In this document: piece by piece, positions 27,430 to 36,267 of the stretch
Numbering within the stretch: the first letter of the stretch is position 1
How the letters are laid out: every line of letters starts with the position of its first letter
NCBI RefSeq assembly: GCF_000514775.1
Contig: NZ_KI911467.1
Span: 308,227 to 372,226 of the forward strand
Origin: Salinispora pacifica CNR114
GTDB lineage: Bacteria > Actinomycetota > Actinomycetes > Mycobacteriales > Micromonosporaceae
Direction: 5' to 3'
DNA length: 64,000 bases
Notes under the pieces: generated by a model
Database searches by the model: none
The model's input: only the letters and a program-made list of their open reading frames with translations
What the model was told of the DNA's origin: nothing
Made by a program: the position numbers and the translations under genes

Positions 27430-28596
27430 ATGCCCCGATCCTGGAAATGGGAGGCGCAGGTTTCCCGGCCCGTCGAGTGGCGGACCGCACTGTACGACGG
27501 GTTGATGGAGCTCACGCCCCGCAGCGAACCGGCGCTCTTCGGTGATCTGAGCCACTCCCGGCGACGCTTCGTAGCGGTCGACGAGAGCGCGTGGGGGTTG
27601 TACCAGAAGGAGATCACCTCGCTGCTGGACCGCTACCGACTCGAGTGGAACAACCCGCCCAGCCTGCTGCCGGGGGGCGAGGACGCCAAAACCCGCGACA
27701 GCGCGAACCGGATCTCCGATGAGATGAACGCCTTCGGCGTTGCCCGATTCGGCGAACCGCCGATCGCTATCGGCGGCGGCGTGCTGCACGACGTGTTCGG
27801 TCTGGTGGCGGGCGAATACCGGCGGGGCGTGTCGTGGGACTTCATCGGCACGACGCTCGTGTCCGCCATCGACTCGATGTTCGCCCTGAAGTGCGGCGTG
27901 AGCGCGGGATGGAAGAACCGGGCCGGTCTGTACCATCCCGCGCGGGCGTCGATGACCGATGCTCGTTTCTTCCAGACGTTGCCGCCGCACCAGATCAGGG
28001 ACGGCTTCGCGGAGATCATCAAGATCGCTGTCGCCGGAGACCACGCCCTGTTCCGGCTCCTCGAGGAGGATGGACCGCGGGTCGCCGAGGAGCGTTTCCG
28101 CAGCTGCGACGGCCCTTCTGAGGAGATCCTCCGCCGGTCGATCTCGTGGATGCTGCGGGAGCTGAAGCGCAACCCGTTCGAGCGCGATACGGCCCGGGCC
28201 AGCTACCTCGGGCACAACATCTCGCCAGGGCTTGAGCCCACCGTGACGCACGGCCACGCGGTGGCGTTGGACATCGCCTGGACCAGCATGATCGCCTGGC
28301 GGCGGGGGCTGATCGGGCGTTTCGTCCGGGATCGGATCCTGCGCCTGATCCGCTCGTTCGGCCTGGACGTGTGGCATCCCGCGATGGCCGACACGGAACG
28401 GCTGGTGGCCGCCCTCTCCGACACCGCCCGACACCGCGGTGGTCAGCAACTCATCCCGACACCGACTCGGGTGGGTCGGGTGACCTACCTGGGGGATGTC
28501 ACGGCCGACGAGCTGCGGCGCGCCGTCGAGGACCAGCACCAGTGGGACTCAGGCGAGCTGCGGTCGGATGCCGCGAAGGAGGGTGGTCGGCGATGA
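27430..28596 (+). CDS. sugar phosphate cyclase (2-epi-5-epi-valiolone synthase-like)
   Basis: A 388-residue member of the dehydroquinate synthase superfamily. PGGEDAKT (~81) binds NAD; GGGVLHDVFGLVAGEYRRG (~115) is the glycine-rich loop. Predicted metal ligands are Glu195 (DGFAEIIKIAV), His262 (LGHNISPGLE) and His274 (THGHAVALD). The N-terminus, KWEAQVSRPVEWRTALYDG, and the ERNPF-like KRNPFERD resemble C7-cyclitol cyclases more than shikimate-pathway enzymes, and the neighbours are not aroma genes. Likely reaction: cyclisation of a heptulose or hexose phosphate. Exact product class is uncertain. ATGA overlap with the next gene. Confidence 0.8.
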   Translation: MPRSWKWEAQVSRPVEWRTALYDGLMELTPRSEPALFGDLSHSRRRFVAVDESAWGLYQKEITSLLDRYRLEWNNPPSLLPGGEDAKTRDSANRISDEMNAFGVARFGEPPIAIGGGVLHDVFGLVAGEYRRGVSWDFIGTTLVSAIDSMFALKCGVSAGWKNRAGLYHPARASMTDARFFQTLPPHQIRDGFAEIIKIAVAGDHALFRLLEEDGPRVAEERFRSCDGPSEEILRRSISWMLRELKRNPFERDTARASYLGHNISPGLEPTVTHGHAVALDIAWTSMIAWRRGLIGRFVRDRILRLIRSFGLDVWHPAMADTERLVAALSDTARHRGGQQLIPTPTRVGRVTYLGDVTADELRRAVEDQHQWDSGELRSDAAKEGGRR

Positions 28597-29504
28597 GTCC
28601 GTCGGACGGTCTGGATCACCGGATCCAGGTTGGTTCGTCCCCGGATTCCTGGGGGGTGTGGTACGCGAACGATCCACGGCAGGTTCCTTGGCCACGTTTC
28701 CTGGACGAGGTGGCCCGGGCCGGATTCGAGTGGATCGAACTCGGCCCGTACGGGTATCTGCCGACCGACCCGGCCCGGCTCGCCGGCGAAACCGCCCTCC
28801 GTGGCCTGCGGGTCGCCGCGGCGACGCTTTCGACGTCCCTGCACCGGGGCCAGAGCGGCTGGCAGGAGAGCTGGCCCCGGGTGGCGATGACCGCGGCGCT
28901 CGTGCGGGCGGTGGGCGGTTCCTGCATCGTGATCATGCCGGGCTACTGGCGCGACCCGTGGACCGGCGCGTTCACCGAGGAACCGCACCTCACGGCGGCG
29001 CAGTGGCGGGACCTCACCGTGTTGACCAATCGGCTCGCCCGACAGGTCCGCGACTCTTTCGGGTTACGCGTCATGCTCCACCCACACGCCTACACCCACA
29101 TCAACAACGAGCCGACGGTCACCCGCTTCCTCGACGCGACGGACCCGGAACTGGTCTCCCTCTGCCTGGACGTCGGTCACTACGCCTACTGCGGCGGAGA
29201 CAGCGTGAAACTGCTCGACACCTGTGGTGAGCGCGTCGGCCACCTGCACCTCAAGCAGGTCGACCCCGCGGTGCTGGCCGACGTTGTCGCCGAGGACGAG
29301 CCGTTCGGCACCGCGGTGGCCCGGGGGGTGTGGTGCGAGCCGCCGCACGGGCGTCCCGCGCTGGAACCGGTGCTGGCCGCCGCGCGACGACTCGACACCG
29401 ACATGTTCGCCATCGTCGAGCAGGACCTCTACCCCTGCCCCGCCGACAAGCCCTTCCCGATCGCGGAACGGACCCGCCGACTCCTGCACTCCTACGGATT
29501 GTGA
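28593..29504 (+). CDS. IolE/IolI-like sugar isomerase/dehydratase (TIM barrel)
   Basis: A 303-residue xylose-isomerase-like TIM barrel. GSSPDSWGVWYANDPRQVPW then FLDEVARAGFEWIELGPYG is very close to the start of IolE, 2-keto-myo-inositol dehydratase. Metal ligands are suggested by WIELGP (Glu), LHPHAYTHI (His), CLDVGHYAY (Asp/His), GHLHLKQVD and IVEQDLYP (Glu). It likely isomerises or dehydrates a keto-cyclitol. The ATG overlaps the cyclase stop (ATGA), so the two are translationally coupled and probably work in sequence. Confidence 0.85.
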   Translation: MSPSDGLDHRIQVGSSPDSWGVWYANDPRQVPWPRFLDEVARAGFEWIELGPYGYLPTDPARLAGETALRGLRVAAATLSTSLHRGQSGWQESWPRVAMTAALVRAVGGSCIVIMPGYWRDPWTGAFTEEPHLTAAQWRDLTVLTNRLARQVRDSFGLRVMLHPHAYTHINNEPTVTRFLDATDPELVSLCLDVGHYAYCGGDSVKLLDTCGERVGHLHLKQVDPAVLADVVAEDEPFGTAVARGVWCEPPHGRPALEPVLAAARRLDTDMFAIVEQDLYPCPADKPFPIAERTRRLLHSYGL

Positions 29505-29516
29505 TGTTATCGACAC

Positions 29517-30449
29517 ATGCAGTGCCATGTGTTCACCAATCCGCAGCAGGGGGCGAGCTACGACGAGGTCGCCGCCACCGCCAGGGCCGTGGAGCAGCTC
29601 GGGCTGGACGGCTTCTTCCGCTCGGATCACTTCCTGGCGATGGAAGGTGCCGCGGGACTGCCCGGTCCCACGGACACCTGGGTGACCTTGGGCGCGCTGG
29701 CCCGGGAGACCCGACGCATCCGACTCGGGTCGTTGATGACCTCGGCGACGTTCCGGCAGCCGGGACTGTTGGCGGTCACGGTCGCCCAGGTTGACCAGAT
29801 GAGCGACGGGCGGGTCGACTTCGGGTTCGGCACCGGATGGCACGAGCCGGAACACCGCGCCTATGGTGTCCCCTACCCCGCCCTCGGCGAACGGTTCGAC
29901 CGCTTCGAGGAACAACTGGACATCGTCACCGGCCTGTGGGGCACCCCGCCGGGCGAGCTGTTCACCCATCCCGGGCGGTACTACCGGTTGACCGACGCAC
30001 CGGGGCTACCGAAACCTGTCCAGCGGCGTCCTCCGATCATCATCGGCGGCACCGGACCGACGAGGACACCGCGCCTGGCGGCCCGCTACGCCGACGAGTT
30101 CAACTTTGCCTTCCCGACCCTGACGGAGATCGCGGAGCAGGGCGCGCGGGTGGACGCGGCCTGCGAGAAGGCCGGTCGGGTGCCGTCGAGTCTTCGCCGC
30201 TCGGCTGTTGTCCTGCTCGTCTGTGGTCGGGACTCCGGCGAGGTGGCCCGGCGCGCGGAACCGGTCGGTGGGCTGTTCACCGCGCAGATGATGGAGCACG
30301 GGCTGGTCGGTTCCCCGACGCAGGTGGTCGACCGGATCGGGGAGTTGGCCGAGGCGGGCATCAGCCGGCTCTATCTGCAGACGCCACACCAGTTCGACGT
30401 TGATCATCTGGCGTACTTCAGCCACCATATCCTGCCGCAGCTGGACTGA
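29517..30449 (+). CDS. LLM-class flavin/F420-dependent oxidoreductase
   Basis: A 310-residue luciferase-like TIM barrel. Motifs: ARAVEQLGLDGFFRSDHFLA, VTLGALARETRRIRLGSLMT, GRVDFGFGTGWHEPEHRAYG and PPIIIGGTGPTRTPRLAARY. The F420 subgroup is suggested by the SDHF segment and by actinomycete context. It lies 12 bases after the IolE-like gene and completes the set. F420H2-dependent members reduce or oxidise C-O or C=C bonds in specialised metabolites. Cofactor choice is inferred, not seen directly. Confidence 0.88.
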   Translation: MQCHVFTNPQQGASYDEVAATARAVEQLGLDGFFRSDHFLAMEGAAGLPGPTDTWVTLGALARETRRIRLGSLMTSATFRQPGLLAVTVAQVDQMSDGRVDFGFGTGWHEPEHRAYGVPYPALGERFDRFEEQLDIVTGLWGTPPGELFTHPGRYYRLTDAPGLPKPVQRRPPIIIGGTGPTRTPRLAARYADEFNFAFPTLTEIAEQGARVDAACEKAGRVPSSLRRSAVVLLVCGRDSGEVARRAEPVGGLFTAQMMEHGLVGSPTQVVDRIGELAEAGISRLYLQTPHQFDVDHLAYFSHHILPQLD

Positions 30450-30472
30450 CCGGTGCTGCCGGTGGGCCGGGG

Positions 30473-31471
30473 TCAGCCGCGGCGGCGGGACCGGGCCGCC
30501 CAGATCGCGTACGCCGGGTCCCGGTCGAGATTGTGTCGGTCGCGGTCGTAGCGGCGGGTGGTGCGCGGGTCGGCGTGCCCCATCGCGTCCTGCACGTCCT
30601 CCAACGGTACGCCCTCGGCGCGGGCCGTCGTGGCGAAGGCGTGCCGCAGTGAGTGCGGTGACAGCCGCGCCCACCCCGGGATGCCGGCTTCCCGGGCCAG
30701 CCGGCGGACCAGCCGGAACACGGAGTGCCGGTCCAGGCGGGCTCCGGTCGAGGTCACCAGCAGCGCACCGGTCAACCGGTGCACCGGCACCGCCGCGGCG
30801 CTGGCGCGCGACGCCAGGTAGTCGTGCACCGCTGCCGAGGCGCTCGGGGTGAGGGCCCGCCGCCGGGCCCGGCCACCCTTACCGGTGAAGCGGACACTGT
30901 GGTGGCCGCGTTCGGTGCCCAGGTCGCCGACGTCCAACGACACCAGTTCACCGACCCGCAGCCCGAGGTCGACCAGCAGCGCCACGGCGGCCCGGTTGCG
31001 GGCCGCGGTCGGGCCGGTGGCACTGTCGGCGACGGTGAGTAGCGCGTTGACCTCCTCCGGCGTGAGCCCGATGGTCCCCGAGTGGTCGCGGTCCACATGG
31101 GGGCGATCCGCTCCGGGCACCGGATTGGTCTCGACGGCCCGCAGCTTGACCAGAAAGTCGTACCAGCTGGACAGGGCGGAGAGTTTACGGGCGACCGTGG
31201 CGGGCGTCAGTGGCTTGCCGCTGCGGGTGTTCGGCGTCGATTCCAGCCACCGGGCGTACGCGTTGACGTGCAGGAAGGTTGCCCGCAGCGGGTCGGTGTC
31301 GGCGTCGGCGCACCAGCCGAGCCAGCCGGCGACATCCCGCCGGTAGGCGGCTCGGGTGTGTTCGCTGAGCCGGCGGTTGGCCAGCCACGCCTCGGTGAAG
31401 TCAGCCGCGCCGGCCGGCAGCGCCGGCGTTGGGGTCCAGCGGCGCCGCACCGGCACCTCAGAGGAGAGCAT
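30473..31471 (-). CDS. XerC/D-like tyrosine recombinase
   Basis: A 332-residue protein. The core-binding domain covers ~28-115 (LANRRLSEHTRAAYRRDVAG then ATVARKLSALSSWYDFLVK). Catalytic residues are in LLVDLGLRVGELVSLD (Arg), GKGGRARRRAL (Lys), LSPHSLRHAFATTARAEGV (His and Arg), MGHADPRTTRRYDR (His and Tyr). It is unlike the recombinase at 12883 in sequence detail and is closer to plasmid or integron-type Xer proteins. No attachment repeat or tRNA is seen beside it. It is convergent with the cyclitol set, 24 bases from the LLM gene stop. Confidence 0.9.
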   Translation of the reverse strand: MLSSEVPVRRRWTPTPALPAGAADFTEAWLANRRLSEHTRAAYRRDVAGWLGWCADADTDPLRATFLHVNAYARWLESTPNTRSGKPLTPATVARKLSALSSWYDFLVKLRAVETNPVPGADRPHVDRDHSGTIGLTPEEVNALLTVADSATGPTAARNRAAVALLVDLGLRVGELVSLDVGDLGTERGHHSVRFTGKGGRARRRALTPSASAAVHDYLASRASAAAVPVHRLTGALLVTSTGARLDRHSVFRLVRRLAREAGIPGWARLSPHSLRHAFATTARAEGVPLEDVQDAMGHADPRTTRRYDRDRHNLDRDPAYAIWAARSRRRG

Positions 31472-31484
31472 GTGCGAAAGGTAC

Positions 31485-32456
31485 TCAGGATGGGAGGGGT
31501 AACGGTCGGAGGCGCGCCCGCCGGAGCGCTGCGGTCACCGCCGCGAGGGTGAGCGCGGCGACCGCGGCGAACGCGGTCAGGCTCGCCAGGTCGGGGTGCA
31601 GGACTGACTGGCCCCGGCTGGCCTGCCAGCTGAGCACCGCGAACACCCCGGTACCGCCGATGGCGGCGGCGCCGACGAGGTCGGCGCGGGTCCGCTCGTC
31701 GCGCAACCAGGGCCGGCGGGCCGCGGCGGCACCCAGGGCCACGGTGAGCAGCAGCAGCCCCTGGATGGCGTGCATGCCCACGAAGTGCGGAACTCGCAGG
31801 TCCCCACCGGTCGTGCTCCACCGGGTGACCGGCATTCCGTTGCCGTCGGGGTCGCCGATGCCGTGCGCGCCGATCAGGGACACCTGCTGGCCGTTGGCGT
31901 CGGCCACCACCCGCGGCGTCTGCCCCGAGCTACTCAGCCACAGGGCCACGACCATGCTGGCGACCGCCAGGCCGAGCCCGGCGCGCAGCGCCCGGGTCAG
32001 CGCGCGGTCACCGACGCGCTGGACCAGCAGCAGGATCGCCACGAAGAAGGTGGTCAGCAGCAGCGGCATGATGCCGACGGAGAACAACGCCTGGACGGTG
32101 CGGGCCACCGGGTCGGTGTTGTCGTTGAAGTGGCTGAAGGTGCCGTTGGCGGCGGCGTAGGCGACGGCACCGACATCCAGCACCCCGGCGAAGGCGAAGA
32201 TCGTACCGAGCCACCAGCCGATGCGTCGGCCCCGGTGGAGCTTGCCGAGCAGCCACGCCAACACGAGGGCGTGCACGCCCATGGCAAACCCGAACTTCAA
32301 CGGTTTCAGCCAGACCGGCTCGCCGACGAGCTGCCGATTGTCAAGCAGCAGGCCCCCGATGGACACCAGGGCAACGGTGAACATGAAGACCGCGTTCGTG
32401 AGCAGCGGCCGGTGCCACTCGGTCTGCCCGCGGTGAGGTGCGGTGGTGATACTCAT
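31485..32456 (-). CDS. polytopic membrane protein of unknown function
   Basis: A 323-residue protein with about eight helices, such as VFMFTVALVSIGGLLL, FGFAMGVHALVLAWLLG, WWLGTIFAFAGVLDVGAVAY, IMPLLLTTFFVAILLLV and GMHAIQGLLLLTVALGAA. Conserved-looking polar points are WLKPLKFGFAMG, GTFSHFND and VPHFVGMHAIQ, with paired His residues that might bind heme or metal. Similar proteins are common in actinobacteria without assigned role. It is 14 bases from the recombinase gene, and transcribed toward it. Confidence 0.7.
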   Translation of the reverse strand: MSITTAPHRGQTEWHRPLLTNAVFMFTVALVSIGGLLLDNRQLVGEPVWLKPLKFGFAMGVHALVLAWLLGKLHRGRRIGWWLGTIFAFAGVLDVGAVAYAAANGTFSHFNDNTDPVARTVQALFSVGIMPLLLTTFFVAILLLVQRVGDRALTRALRAGLGLAVASMVVALWLSSSGQTPRVVADANGQQVSLIGAHGIGDPDGNGMPVTRWSTTGGDLRVPHFVGMHAIQGLLLLTVALGAAAARRPWLRDERTRADLVGAAAIGGTGVFAVLSWQASRGQSVLHPDLASLTAFAAVAALTLAAVTAALRRARLRPLPLPS

Positions 32457-32618
32457 GCGTCGCTCCGTCCGCCGGCGCGCACCCGGCCCGATGCCGGATG
32501 CGCCTCTGAGCGTCCTCGAACGCGCGGCGCGGCACCATCCTGCAGGCCACCGGCCGAGCCGGGGGTTAACCCTCCTTTCGCGGGCCCGGTTGCGGCGCGG
32601 TCATCGCGGCTGGGGTGA

Positions 32619-34262
32619 TCAGGGTCGGTGGGTGCGGTGCAGGAGGGCGGCGCCGGCGAGGATGAGCAGGGCGGCGGCGCCGAGTAGGCGGGGCAGGCTG
32701 GCCCCGGTGATGGGTAGGTCGGGATCGGTGGGGTCGGCGACGGTGATGGTGGTGGCCGCGGACTGACTGTGGGGGCAGGTGGTGGTGCTGGTGTAGTTGG
32801 CGGTGATGGTGTGGGCGCCGGCGGGGAGCCGGGTGGTGTGGGTGGCGGTGTTGGTGGCGTCCAGGGGCACGGTGGCGAGGTCGGTGTTGTTGGTGCGGAA
32901 GGTGATGCTGCCGGTGGGCGCAGCGATGTCGCAGGTGACGGTGGCGGTGAGGGTGACGTCCTGATCGGTGGTCGGGTCCGCCGGCGAGATGCGCAGCGTT
33001 GTGGTGGAGCTCGCCGGCGCGGCAACCAGGGCCAGGCTGTGGTCGTCGCCGGCGGCGACGGCGGTGATCGGGGTGCCGGCGGGCAGGCTGACCGCGACCG
33101 GCTCGCTGCTGTCGGTGATGGTCCCGTTGCCCAGCTGGCCTTCGTTGTTTCTGCTCCAGGCGAGGGCGGTGGCGGTGGCGGTCAGCGCCACGGCGTGGTC
33201 GCGGTGGATGGCGACAGCGGTGAGCGTGGCGCCGGCGGGCACTCGGACGGCGACCGGGGTGCTGCTGCCGGTGGTGGTCCCGTCGCCGAGCTGGCCCTGC
33301 CCATTGTCACCCCAGGAGAGGGCGCCGCCAGCAGCGGTTAACGCCAGGCTGTGGTCGGCGCCGGAGACAACGGTGGTGGCGGTGACGCCGGCGGGCAGCC
33401 TGACGGCGACCGGGGTGCTGCTGTCGCTGGTGCTCCCATCGCCGAGCTGACCGAAGGAGTTCGCACCCCAGGCATGGACGGTGTCGGTGGCGGTCAGGGC
33501 CAGACTGTGGAAGTCTCCGGCGGCGACAGCGGTGGCCGGGGGCAGCTTCACGGTGATCGGGGTGCTGCTGCCGGTGGTGGTCCCGTCCCCCAGCTGGCCG
33601 CGGGCGTTGCCGCCCCAGGCGAGGGTGGTGCCGGTGGAGGTGACGGCCAGGCTGTGGCCGAGGCCGCCGGCGATGGCGGTGACGGTGGTGCCGGCGGGTA
33701 GCCGCACCGCGACCGGGGTACTGCTGCTGGTGGTGGTCCCGTCTCCCAGCTGGCCGGCGCGGTTTTCGCCCCAGGCGAACACCGCGCCGGTGGAGGTGAT
33801 CGCCAGGCTGTGGTTGGCACCGGCGGCGATGGCGGTGACGGTGGTGCTGGCGGGTAGCCGCACCGCGACCGGGGTACTGCTGCTGGTGGTCGTGCCGTCC
33901 CCCAACTGGCCGAAGGTGTTACCGCCCCAGGCGAGCACGGTGCCGGCGGAGGTCAGGGCCAGGCTGTGGGTGTCACTGCCGGCGATGGCGGTGACGGTGG
34001 TGCCGGCGGGTAGCCGCACCGCGACCGGGGTGCGGCTGCTGGTGGTGGTCCCGTTGCCGAACTGGCCGAAGGAGTTGTCACCCCAGGCCAGGATGGTGTC
34101 CGCCGCGACGGCCGCGGTTGGTGTGCGCTGGGCACCCGCCGGCAGCACCCCGGCTGCCTGGGTGACCGTCACCGCCAGCGCGAGGCAGAATCCCCCGGCC
34201 AGCGCACGGGCCGCCCCACGCGCGCCAGCCCCTTGAAGATCCCGCGGACGAATTCCCGGCAT
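32619..34262 (-). CDS. LPxTG-anchored RCC1 seven-bladed propeller protein
   Basis: A 547-residue protein. The ATG at 34262 follows GGAGG at eight bases. A signal peptide (GGFCLALAVTVTQAAG) leads to seven RCC1 repeats of about 50 residues, each with a core like LAWGGNTFGQLGDG followed by SSTPVAVRLPAGTTVTAIA and HSLALT: a full beta-propeller. An Ig-like domain follows (ISPADPTTDQDVTLTATVTC). The C-terminus, LPITGASLPRLLGAAALLIL then HRTHRP, is a sortase signal. I infer a cell-wall-linked binding scaffold. No sortase gene is in the window. It is a paralogue of the partial gene at 1-292. Confidence 0.92.
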   Translation of the reverse strand: MPGIRPRDLQGAGARGAARALAGGFCLALAVTVTQAAGVLPAGAQRTPTAAVAADTILAWGDNSFGQFGNGTTTSSRTPVAVRLPAGTTVTAIAGSDTHSLALTSAGTVLAWGGNTFGQLGDGTTTSSSTPVAVRLPASTTVTAIAAGANHSLAITSTGAVFAWGENRAGQLGDGTTTSSSTPVAVRLPAGTTVTAIAGGLGHSLAVTSTGTTLAWGGNARGQLGDGTTTGSSTPITVKLPPATAVAAGDFHSLALTATDTVHAWGANSFGQLGDGSTSDSSTPVAVRLPAGVTATTVVSGADHSLALTAAGGALSWGDNGQGQLGDGTTTGSSTPVAVRVPAGATLTAVAIHRDHAVALTATATALAWSRNNEGQLGNGTITDSSEPVAVSLPAGTPITAVAAGDDHSLALVAAPASSTTTLRISPADPTTDQDVTLTATVTCDIAAPTGSITFRTNNTDLATVPLDATNTATHTTRLPAGAHTITANYTSTTTCPHSQSAATTITVADPTDPDLPITGASLPRLLGAAALLILAGAALLHRTHRP

Positions 34263-34392
34263 TGTGCACACCTCCGAGCAGACAAGTGCCCGTCAATAGG
34301 ACAGGGGCCATTATTGACCACTTATCACTCGGAAAGCGGTAGGAACATGCGCCAACCGGATCCTCGCCTGGTAGCCGGGTCGGGCCGCAGCC

Positions 34393-35652
34393 TCAGCGAC
34401 GGCGGGTACGGGTCAACACGCGGACCAGGATGAGTATCGCGGTGGCCTGCGCGGCGGCGACCGCGGCGAGAAGCCCGCCCCGAGAAGAGTCGTACAGGGC
34501 GCCGGCGGCGACACCGCCGACGAGCGCACCGGCGGCCTGGACGGCGGCGAAGACGCCATACGCGGTGGCCCGGCGCGCCCGGGGCACAAGGTCGGCCACG
34601 AAGGCCTTCACGGTGGAATCCTGCACCCCCAGCGCGACGCCCCACACCAGGACCCCGCCGGCGGCCACCGCCAGGCCGGAGGTGAACGCCAACGGGGGCA
34701 CCACGGCTACCAGAACGGGCAGGACCAGCAGAACCCGGGCGCCGATGCGGTCGTAGGCCGCACCGGTGGCGAGCGCGGCCACCGCCGCCGACGCCATCGC
34801 CGCCGCGTACAGCAGCGGCACCCCCGCCGCCGGCACCAGACCGGTCTGTGCCAGGTGGAAACCGATCAACCCGAAGGTCACCAGCCCCGCGGTGCACAGG
34901 GCGCAGGCCACCGCGAACCATCCGAAGGACGCCGGCAGCGAGGCCCGCCCGGCCGGGTCATCGCGCTCGTCCCGGTCGCCGACGGCACCGTCACGCGGGT
35001 GCGCGATGCCGGCGCGGCGGCGCAGGAGTACGAGCAGGACCATCGCCAGCGCCCCCGGCACCGCCAGCCCGGCCAGCCCCGGCCACAGGAGTCCACCGGC
35101 GGCGGTGGTGAGTGCTGCCAGCAGCAGCGGGCCGGCGAACGCCCCGACCTGGTCCAGGGCCTTGTGGACGCCCATTCCACGGCCCATCCCCACCGCGCCG
35201 GCGGCGTCCGCCAGCAGCACCGACTTCGCCGGTGACCGCACGGCCTTACCCAGGCGTTCAACCACGATCAACACCGCGGCCGCCACCAACCCCGCGGCAC
35301 CCAACCGCGGGGTCACCGCCAGCAGCGGCACGCACACCGCCGTCAGCGCATACCCAACGGTCGTCAACGTCCAGTAGCGGCGGGTCCGGTCGGCCAGCGG
35401 CCCCGACACCAGCCGCAGCGCCAGCGCGGCCGCCTCACCAGCACCAGTGATCAAGCCGACGATCAGCGCGGAGGCGCCCAACGATGCCAGTAGCGGCCCG
35501 TACACCGACCGGGCGCCCTCGTACACCATGTCGGCGGCCAGGCTCACCACCCCGAAGCCGACCACCGTCCGCCACGGCGACCATCCCAACGCCCGCCGAT
35601 CGTCGGGGTCTGCCGGAGCGCGCGGCGTCGGCCCGGAGTCCGTGGTTAGCAC
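34393..35652 (-). CDS. MFS transporter
   Basis: A 419-residue protein with twelve hydrophobic segments. VVGFGVVSLAADMVYEGARS then YGPLLASLGASALIVGLITG and GEAAALALRLVSGPLADRTR (loop 2-3 motif) define an MFS carrier of a family seen in actinomycetes and related to drug exporters. The second half repeats the pattern with ALATGAAYDRIGARVLLVLP. The next gene upstream in the same direction, 65 bases away, is a MarR regulator, so a regulated efflux role is plausible; substrate unknown. Confidence 0.9.
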   Translation of the reverse strand: MLTTDSGPTPRAPADPDDRRALGWSPWRTVVGFGVVSLAADMVYEGARSVYGPLLASLGASALIVGLITGAGEAAALALRLVSGPLADRTRRYWTLTTVGYALTAVCVPLLAVTPRLGAAGLVAAAVLIVVERLGKAVRSPAKSVLLADAAGAVGMGRGMGVHKALDQVGAFAGPLLLAALTTAAGGLLWPGLAGLAVPGALAMVLLVLLRRRAGIAHPRDGAVGDRDERDDPAGRASLPASFGWFAVACALCTAGLVTFGLIGFHLAQTGLVPAAGVPLLYAAAMASAAVAALATGAAYDRIGARVLLVLPVLVAVVPPLAFTSGLAVAAGGVLVWGVALGVQDSTVKAFVADLVPRARRATAYGVFAAVQAAGALVGGVAAGALYDSSRGGLLAAVAAAQATAILILVRVLTRTRRR

Positions 35653-35717
35653 AGCCTCACCTAATCGGAGTTCGGGCTATGCGGTCAAACCGAGATCGCA
35701 TGGACGCCTGGGTGGGG

Positions 35718-36221
35718 TCACCGACCGATTGTCACGTCGCCGGGCCGATCTTCGCTGGCTTGGGGCTCTTCCAACCTGCGAGCGATCTGTTCGATGGCGA
35801 TGAGGTCTGCGGGGGTAAGTCGGTCGATGAAGTGACGTCGTACCGACTCGACGTGGGCCGGTGCGGCGTCTTCAAGCGCCGTCAGGCCCTGTGCGGTGAG
35901 CACCAGGAAGCAGCCCCGGCCGTCGTTCGGGTCGGGTGTGCGTTTCAGCAGACCACGCGCCGCCATCCGGGTGGCGTGCCGGGATAGCCGGCTGCGTGAC
36001 CAGCCCATCTTGTCGGCCTGCTCCCCCAGGGTGCTGGTGTGGCCGGGTCGTTCCGACAGGGTGCTCAGTACTTCGTAGTCAGGTTCGGAGAGCCCGATCG
36101 CGGCCAGGTCGCGCGCCGTGCCGGCCTGGACGGCGACCGTGATGCGCAGGAACGCCCGCCAGGCGCGTTCCTGGTCCGGGTTCAACCAGCGTACGGTTCC
36201 GGTCGACGGTTTAGTTGACAT
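35718..36221 (-). CDS. MarR family regulator
   Basis: A 167-residue protein. Winged-helix domain at ~40-110: LSEPDYEVLSTLSERPGHTS, TLGEQADKMGWSRSRLSRHA, RMAARGLLKRTPDPNDGRGC, FLVLTAQG. The NDGRG wing is the MarR signature. It is divergent from the FMN reductase-GNAT fusion 31 bases away and upstream of an MFS carrier in its own direction. It likely represses both. Its first codons and those of the fusion are near-identical and form an inverted repeat. Confidence 0.92.
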   Translation of the reverse strand: MSTKPSTGTVRWLNPDQERAWRAFLRITVAVQAGTARDLAAIGLSEPDYEVLSTLSERPGHTSTLGEQADKMGWSRSRLSRHATRMAARGLLKRTPDPNDGRGCFLVLTAQGLTALEDAAPAHVESVRRHFIDRLTPADLIAIEQIARRLEEPQASEDRPGDVTIGR

Positions 36222-36267
36222 GTAATCAAGCTAGCATCTACACTTCGTTTCCATGTCAACTAGACCG
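36207..36267. promoter_or_regulatory. inverted repeat made of two gene starts
   Basis: CATGTCAACTAAACCG read leftward (36222 to 36207) and CATGTCAACTAGACCG read rightward (36252-36267) differ at one position. Each contains the ATG of one divergent gene. The 29 bases between must hold both promoters, so transcripts are probably leaderless or nearly so, and the arms are good candidates for MarR binding. Confidence 0.6.

Noticed and set aside
30473..31471. The second tyrosine recombinase as evidence for an integrated element
   Set aside because: No tRNA, flanking direct repeat, excisionase or phage gene lies near; it may be a stand-alone Xer protein.
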